NCBI RefSeq assembly: GCF_000829825.1
Contig: NZ_JXSL01000020.1
Coordinates: forward strand, 124,001 to 188,000
From: Paramagnetospirillum magnetotacticum MS-1
Lineage (GTDB): Bacteria > Pseudomonadota > Alphaproteobacteria > Rhodospirillales > Magnetospirillaceae
DNA length: 64,000 nt
Direction of reading: 5' to 3'
The notes beneath the pieces are model-generated. The model had not been told where the DNA came from, ran no database searches, and saw only the letters and a list, made by a program, of their open reading frames with translations. Positions 59,957 to 64,000 of the stretch are shown piece after piece. Positions within the stretch are counted from its first letter, which is position 1; each line of letters begins with the position of its first letter. The position numbers and the translations under genes were made by a program.

Positions 59957-60971
59957 AGGGGCTGAGCGGCATGGTCATGGTGAAAACGGTGCCGCCCTCC
60001 TTCGGGGATTCGGCGCTGACGCTGCCGCCCAGCGGGCCTGTCACCAGATTGTATACGATGTGAAGCCCAAGGCCCGACCCGCCGCTGCCCCGCTTGGTCG
60101 TGAAGAAGGGATCGAAGATGCGCCCCAGATTGTCTTCTGGAATTCCCTTGCCGTCATCGGCATAGATCAGCCGCACGCCGCCAGTCCCCTGGCGCTCCAC
60201 CCGGATGGACAAAGTGCCCAGTTCCCCCGGTTCGAAGCCATGGACCAGGGAGTTCATGACGAAATTGCCCAGCACCTGGGATAGGGCGCCGGGATAGCTG
60301 TCCATGATCACGCCTTCGGGGCAGTCCAGGCACACAGAATGGCCCGCTTGCCGCAGATGGGGGCCCAGACTGAACAGGGTCTCGCGGATATAGGTGGCCA
60401 GATCGAAGCGGCGCCGTTCCGACGAGGTGCGGTCCACCGCCACCTGCTTGAAACTGCGGATCAGTTCGGCGGCGCGTTCCACATTGGACAGGATCAGAGA
60501 TGTCGTATCCTTCACCGTGTCCATGAAGCGCTCGAAGTCGTCCACCGAGATATCATCGGCTTCGAACAGTTTGCGCATGGACCCGGTGGAATCGGCCAGA
60601 TGGGAGGCGCAGGACAAGGCGATTCCCACGGGCGTGTTGATCTCATGGGCGACACCGCCCACCAGGGCGCCGAGCGAGGCCAGCTTTTCCGCCTGAACCA
60701 GGGATTCCTGAGCGGCTTTCAGATCTTCCAGGGCACCTTCGGCCTCGGCCTTGCGCTTGCCCAACTCCTGGTTGACCGAGGCCAACTGGGCCTGAAGGCG
60801 GTCGGACACCCGCACGAGGCGGCGTTGTTCGCGCACGCTGCGGCGGTATGCCTCCACCAGGGAGGCAATACCCTCGCGGACGGGTTCGGGGGCACTGTCC
60901 AATTGGCGGCGCAGGTCTTCGGCCTGCTCCAGGCTTTTCTCCTCGGCGTCGAAGAGGTTGAAGCCGCTCAA
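59955..60971 (-). CDS. Soluble sensor histidine kinase
   Basis: The 338-residue protein has no membrane helix. A helical N-terminus and coiled coil (about residues 10-100) lead to HisKA (GGVAHEINTPVGIALS) and a HATPase domain (NFVMNSLVHGFE, DDGKGIP, GSGGSGLGLHIVYN). This is the HisKA class without input domain, so it is probably driven by a partner protein. It starts five bases after the SiaC-like gene stop and is in the same operon. Confidence 0.88.
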   Translation of the reverse strand: MSGFNLFDAEEKSLEQAEDLRRQLDSAPEPVREGIASLVEAYRRSVREQRRLVRVSDRLQAQLASVNQELGKRKAEAEGALEDLKAAQESLVQAEKLASLGALVGGVAHEINTPVGIALSCASHLADSTGSMRKLFEADDISVDDFERFMDTVKDTTSLILSNVERAAELIRSFKQVAVDRTSSERRRFDLATYIRETLFSLGPHLRQAGHSVCLDCPEGVIMDSYPGALSQVLGNFVMNSLVHGFEPGELGTLSIRVERQGTGGVRLIYADDGKGIPEDNLGRIFDPFFTTKRGSGGSGLGLHIVYNLVTGPLGGSVSAESPKEGGTVFTMTMPLSP

Positions 60972-60976
60972 GGGGA

Positions 60977-61360
60977 CTACTCGACCGCCACCAGATTGAA
61001 GGTGACGTGATCCAGATCCTCGCTGAAATCCTCGCCGAACTCCTTCATGGTGTCGTCGTCGGCGGCAAAGAACCAGTTGACGGTGAGCCGGCAGCCGGAG
61101 GCCGCGGCCTGATCGAGCATCTGAAACATGTTCATGAGCGCCTTGGCGCTGGAACTGTTGAAATAGGCCATGTCGAAATCGAAGGTCACCTCGCGGCCCT
61201 CGGTCGCGGCGAAAAAGGTCTCCAGGGCCGAGAAGATGGGGCCGAACACCGCCGATGCGTCTTCGGGATAGGATTCGCCCTTAAGGCTGAGACGCCCGGC
61301 GGCGAAATCGAAATCCACCGCAGGCGAGCGTTCCGTAGCCGCGATCGTCAAGTTATCCAT
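60977..61360 (-). CDS. SiaC-like protein (DUF1987)
   Basis: The 127-residue protein matches DUF1987/SiaC: VDFDFAAGRLSLKGESYPED, FDFDMAYFNSSSAKALMNMF and a central SpoIIAA/STAS-like fold. In Pseudomonas SiaC a threonine in the corresponding YxNTSS segment is phosphorylated by SiaB and switches its interaction with a diguanylate cyclase. Here the position is serine (about S69). ATG 61360 has a GAGG site. It is preceded by a SiaB-like gene (7-base gap). Confidence 0.82.
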   Translation of the reverse strand: MDNLTIAATERSPAVDFDFAAGRLSLKGESYPEDASAVFGPIFSALETFFAATEGREVTFDFDMAYFNSSSAKALMNMFQMLDQAAASGCRLTVNWFFAADDDTMKEFGEDFSEDLDHVTFNLVAVE

Positions 61361-61367
61361 AAGCACC

Positions 61368-61919
61368 TCAGATGGAGACCTTCATACAGAAGAAGAACTT
61401 CTGATCGTCGATGGGGTCGAAATCGAATTCGATGGGTTCGCTGGCGCGCCGGGCGATCTCGATCAGTCCGATGGTGGCGCCCTTGCTCTGCTCTTCCGGC
61501 GCCTCGCGGAGCTGCTCCTTGTAATAGGCCTTGATGGCGTCCCGGTCCATGGAGCGCAGCAGTTCCAGCCTTTGGCGCAGCCGGGGCTCGTCGGTGGCCA
61601 GCACCACATTGGCGCAGACGATGAAGAAACGGTCGTTCTCGGTGCCGATGGTCACCATGCCCGACGACAATTCGATGGTTTGGCCCGCGTCGCCGGACAG
61701 CTTTTCGGCGGAATAGCGGATGATGTTCTGGGCCTGCTCCACGAAGACGGAGAACACCTTCTTCACCGTGGTGATGTTGGCGTCTTCCAAGGTCATCTTC
61801 TGGCGAAGGGCATTGCCCAGGGAATACAAGATCTCCTCGGACAGATAGCCCGAGAACGAGAAGATGATGCCGCGCTGGTCGAGATCGTGTTTGAACGACC
61901 TGTATTGCTTCGCAAGCAT
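61368..61919 (-). CDS. SiaB-like protein kinase (DUF6272)
   Basis: The 183-residue protein matches the SiaB family: GIIFSFSGYLSEEILYSLGN, QNIIRYSAEKL, IELSSGMVTIG, IGLIEIARRAS and IEFDFDPIDDQKFFFCMKV. Its fold is of the HATPase anti-sigma-kinase type, and in Pseudomonas SiaB phosphorylates SiaC. It has no membrane segment. It lies between a receiver-kinase gene and the SiaC-like gene. The membrane phosphatase SiaA of the Pseudomonas system is absent from the window. Confidence 0.78.
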   Translation of the reverse strand: MLAKQYRSFKHDLDQRGIIFSFSGYLSEEILYSLGNALRQKMTLEDANITTVKKVFSVFVEQAQNIIRYSAEKLSGDAGQTIELSSGMVTIGTENDRFFIVCANVVLATDEPRLRQRLELLRSMDRDAIKAYYKEQLREAPEEQSKGATIGLIEIARRASEPIEFDFDPIDDQKFFFCMKVSI

Positions 61920-61924
61920 GCTGG

Positions 61925-63316
61925 CTACCTGTTGCCTTCGCCGAGATCAAGGACGGTATCATCGGGGACGGGGGCGCTCAAGCCGTCTTGCACCGGATCG
62001 ATGCCCTCGGCGCCCGGGCCGGGAGACGGACGCAGCCGCACCGTGAAGCAAGAGCCCCGCTGCAACTGGCTTTGCACCGTGACGGTGCCGCCATGCATTT
62101 CGACAATCTGGCGGACCATGTGCAGACCGATGCCGGAGCCGGGGATGCCCTTGGAATTGGCGGCGCGGTGGAAGCGTTCGAAAATATTGTCCTGATCTTC
62201 CTCGGGAATGCCCATGCCCTGGTCGGTGACGCTGATGGCCACATCGCCGCCATCGGCGGCGGCGGCCACGAAGATGTCGGAGCCCGCGGGGGAGTACTTC
62301 ACCGCATTGCCCACCAGATTGTTGATCACCAGGGCGATCATACCGGGATCGCCCCAGACGGCCAGGCCTGGCGTGAATTGGGCGCAATAGCGATGGGTCG
62401 GCGAGGCCACCCGGTAATGGGACAGCGCCACTTCGATCATGGGACCGATATCGAAGGACTTTTCGTGTAAGACGATGCGGCCGCTTTCCAACTGTTCGTC
62501 GGCCAGACAGGTGTCGATCAGGCCCAAGAGGCGCTGCACGCCGCCCCGGATGGTGTCCAGGCGGGCGACGCCGCCGGGATCGCTCTTCTCCACGCGGATG
62601 CGCAGCATCTGGGCCGAGGAATCGATGATGGCCAGCGGTGTGCGGAATTCGTGGCTGACCATGGACAGGAACTGGCGCAACTGGCCCTTGGCCTCGGTTT
62701 CGCGCAGCAGCGCGGTCTCGGCGCGGGTTTTGGAGCGGTCGAGCGCCAGATTGCTTTCGCGCAGTTCGGCGGTGCGTTCCTCCACCTTGCGCTCCAGCGC
62801 ATTGTTGAGCCCGGCCAGTTCGGCATTGAGCCTTTCGATGGTGGTGATGTCGTTCCAGGCCCGAAGCGCGCCCACCAGGGCGGTGAACATCTTCTGGGCG
62901 GTCAGTTCCGACTTGCTCTTGTAGTCATTGATGTCATAGCCCAGCACCACGTCGCGCTCGGGCGCGTCACCGGGTTGGCCGGTGCGCAAGATGATGCGGA
63001 TGCGGCGGTTGCCCAATTCCTCGCGGATATGGCGGACCAGACGCAGACCGGCATCGGGGGTCTCCATCACCACGTCCAGCAACACCACCGGAATTTCCGG
63101 CTGGAGGTCGAGGATGGCGGCGGCCTCGGCGGCCGAGGTGGCCTCGATGCATTTGAACGGGCGGCCCATATAGGACAGATCGCGCAGAACGACCCTGGTC
63201 ATCTGGTGGACCTGTTCGTCGTCATCGACGATCAGCACCGGCCATGGCGGAGCAGCGGGGGCGTGGGCGGAAGCGTCGCCGCGTGGCTTTAACGAGAGTT
63301 TGCGCGGCTCCGCCAT
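61925..63316 (-). CDS. Receiver-histidine kinase hybrid
   Basis: The 463-residue protein has an N-terminal receiver (VLIVDDDEQVHQMTRVVLRD, phospho-Asp D81 in LLDVVMETPDAG), a coiled coil, HisKA with H221 in SMVSHEFRTPLAII, and a HATPase domain (NNLVGNAVKYSP, GIPGSGIGLHMV). It has no membrane segment. The receiver is a near-duplicate of that in the GGDEF protein at 58316. A kinase with a receiver at its N-terminus is normally controlled by phosphorylation from another kinase. It ends five bases before siaB-like and begins three bases after the OmpR-type gene. Confidence 0.88.
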   Translation of the reverse strand: MAEPRKLSLKPRGDASAHAPAAPPWPVLIVDDDEQVHQMTRVVLRDLSYMGRPFKCIEATSAAEAAAILDLQPEIPVVLLDVVMETPDAGLRLVRHIREELGNRRIRIILRTGQPGDAPERDVVLGYDINDYKSKSELTAQKMFTALVGALRAWNDITTIERLNAELAGLNNALERKVEERTAELRESNLALDRSKTRAETALLRETEAKGQLRQFLSMVSHEFRTPLAIIDSSAQMLRIRVEKSDPGGVARLDTIRGGVQRLLGLIDTCLADEQLESGRIVLHEKSFDIGPMIEVALSHYRVASPTHRYCAQFTPGLAVWGDPGMIALVINNLVGNAVKYSPAGSDIFVAAAADGGDVAISVTDQGMGIPEEDQDNIFERFHRAANSKGIPGSGIGLHMVRQIVEMHGGTVTVQSQLQRGSCFTVRLRPSPGPGAEGIDPVQDGLSAPVPDDTVLDLGEGNR

Positions 63317-63319
63317 CGG

Positions 63320-64000
63320 CTATCGCAGGCCGACGGGCGCCGCGAAGGCGTAACCGACGCTGTGAACCGATTCGATGGGCAGGGGATGGCCGAATGTCTC
63401 GTCTCCCTTGGCCCGCAGGCGCCGGACCATGGAATCCACCGACCGGTCGGCCGGGTCCCAACCGCGTTTGCCCAAGGCCCGAAAGATTTCGTCCCGCGAC
63501 ACCGGCTCGCCCGGACGCGAGACCAGCAGCGAGACGAAGACCCGCTCATTGCCGGTCAGCTTGATGGACTTGCCGTCGGGCGCGATCAGCGTCCAGGTCA
63601 ACTGGTCGTAGATCCATTCGGTGGGAACCGGCGAAGCCGCGGAGGGCTGGGCCGGGGTCTCGTCGGACATACGGGGTTCCGCCTGACTCGGAGCGGGCTG
63701 CGAGACGCGCATGCGCCGGGCCAGGGTGCGGACCTGGGCTTCCAGTTCGCGCAGTTCCACCGGCTTGACCATGTAGACATCGGCGCCGACTTCCAGGCCG
63801 ACCACCCGGTCGACGTTCAAGCCCCGCGCCGTCAGCATGATGATGCCCACGTCGGAATGGGACCGCAGCCGTCCGGCGATGGAAAAACCGCCCTCTCCCG
63901 GCAGATTGATGTCGAGAATGATGATCTCGACGGAACGTTCATCCAGAGCGCGGTCAAGCTCCTTCCCGTCGCCGCAGCCGATGACATCGTGCCCGCACGC
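63320..64000 (-). CDS. OmpR-family response regulator (5' end outside window)
   Basis: About 226 codons are visible from the window edge. The receiver part has the phospho-Asp in IIILDINLPGEGGFS and the conserved lysine in VYMVKPVE. A Pro/Ala-rich linker (about 20 residues) follows, then an OmpR-type winged helix: LTGNERVFVSLLVSRPGEPVSRDEIFRAL, RSVDSMVRRLRAK and HSVGYAFAAP. The start codon is not in the window. It is the first visible gene of the signalling cluster and probably controls its expression or shares a kinase with it. Confidence 0.88.
   Translation of the reverse strand, partial: ACGHDVIGCGDGKELDRALDERSVEIIILDINLPGEGGFSIAGRLRSHSDVGIIMLTARGLNVDRVVGLEVGADVYMVKPVELRELEAQVRTLARRMRVSQPAPSQAEPRMSDETPAQPSAASPVPTEWIYDQLTWTLIAPDGKSIKLTGNERVFVSLLVSRPGEPVSRDEIFRALGKRGWDPADRSVDSMVRRLRAKGDETFGHPLPIESVHSVGYAFAAPVGLR

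Noticed and set aside
1-64000. tRNA, rRNA, CRISPR arrays, insertion sequences or prophage
   Set aside because: No cloverleaf, rRNA signature, regularly spaced repeats, transposase or integrase could be recognised in either strand.

Overview
This is a gene-dense, high-GC chromosomal window from an alphaproteobacterium. The gene set (Calvin-cycle sugar-phosphate genes, sigma-54 flagellar promoter, speF-type ornithine decarboxylase leader RNA, many receiver/GGDEF/histidine kinase proteins) and the dispersed repeats fit the Rhodospirillales. Magnetospirillum or a close relative is my best guess, but the window contains no decisive marker. I saw no rRNA, tRNA, CRISPR array, insertion sequence or prophage.

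Layout. Positions 1-3.2 kb: phosphate-binding protein pstS (cut by the left edge) behind a likely Pho box, then a MocR-type regulator divergent from a flavin-reductase-fold protein. 3.2-8.1 kb: a minus-strand sugar-phosphate operon glpX-tkt-fba-rpe. 8.4-12.8 kb: a succinate:acetate-type CoA-transferase, an Lrp-type ligand-binding protein with a DEAD-box helicase, and an isochorismatase-like hydrolase. 12.9-14.5 kb: ornithine decarboxylase preceded by a long structured leader with an upstream ORF. 14.5-21.3 kb: a lone flgE behind a sigma-54 promoter, an aminotransferase, a gamma-glutamyltransferase-like lipoprotein, an M48 protease with a probable TPR region, and a DsbA-like protein. 21.3-25.7 kb: the complete EF-P beta-lysylation set (epmA, epmB, efp) plus a methyltransferase and suhB. 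25.7-29.5 kb: an OmpA-like protein followed by a MotA/ExbB-like and MotB-like pair. 30.5-33.5 kb: metC, DUF1007 and a NicO-type nickel/cobalt exporter, plus a 37-residue membrane protein. 34.4-41 kb: a Cache-PAS-GGDEF protein, mercaptopyruvate sulfurtransferase with cysteine synthase, and a two-subunit molybdenum hydroxylase. 41-49 kb: a methyltransferase/membrane glycosyltransferase pair, an orphan ParA, CopD-like, NudF-like, TerC, SpmA/B-like, LrgAB and SemiSWEET proteins. 49-58 kb: pyrE, an enoyl-CoA hydratase, a hybrid kinase, an NsrR-like Rrf2 regulator behind an FNR-type box, a degenerate-receiver protein, a hydrolase and a solute-binding protein. 58-64 kb: a signalling cluster OmpR regulator - receiver/histidine kinase - SiaB-like - SiaC-like - histidine kinase - receiver/PAS/GGDEF protein, cut by the right edge.

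The most interesting signals are (1) the ornithine decarboxylase leader, with a 42-codon ORF that has an excellent ribosome binding site and whose stop codon lies in a perfect hairpin; (2) a dispersed structured element in two close copies and one divergent copy, with a conserved box, a variable palindrome and a hairpin whose arms covary around an invariant CGGAG; (3) the SiaB/SiaC-like pair embedded among two kinases and a diguanylate cyclase; and (4) a 95-bp dispersed repeat sitting in frame at the 5' end of the nickel exporter gene, where its end supplies a possible start codon.
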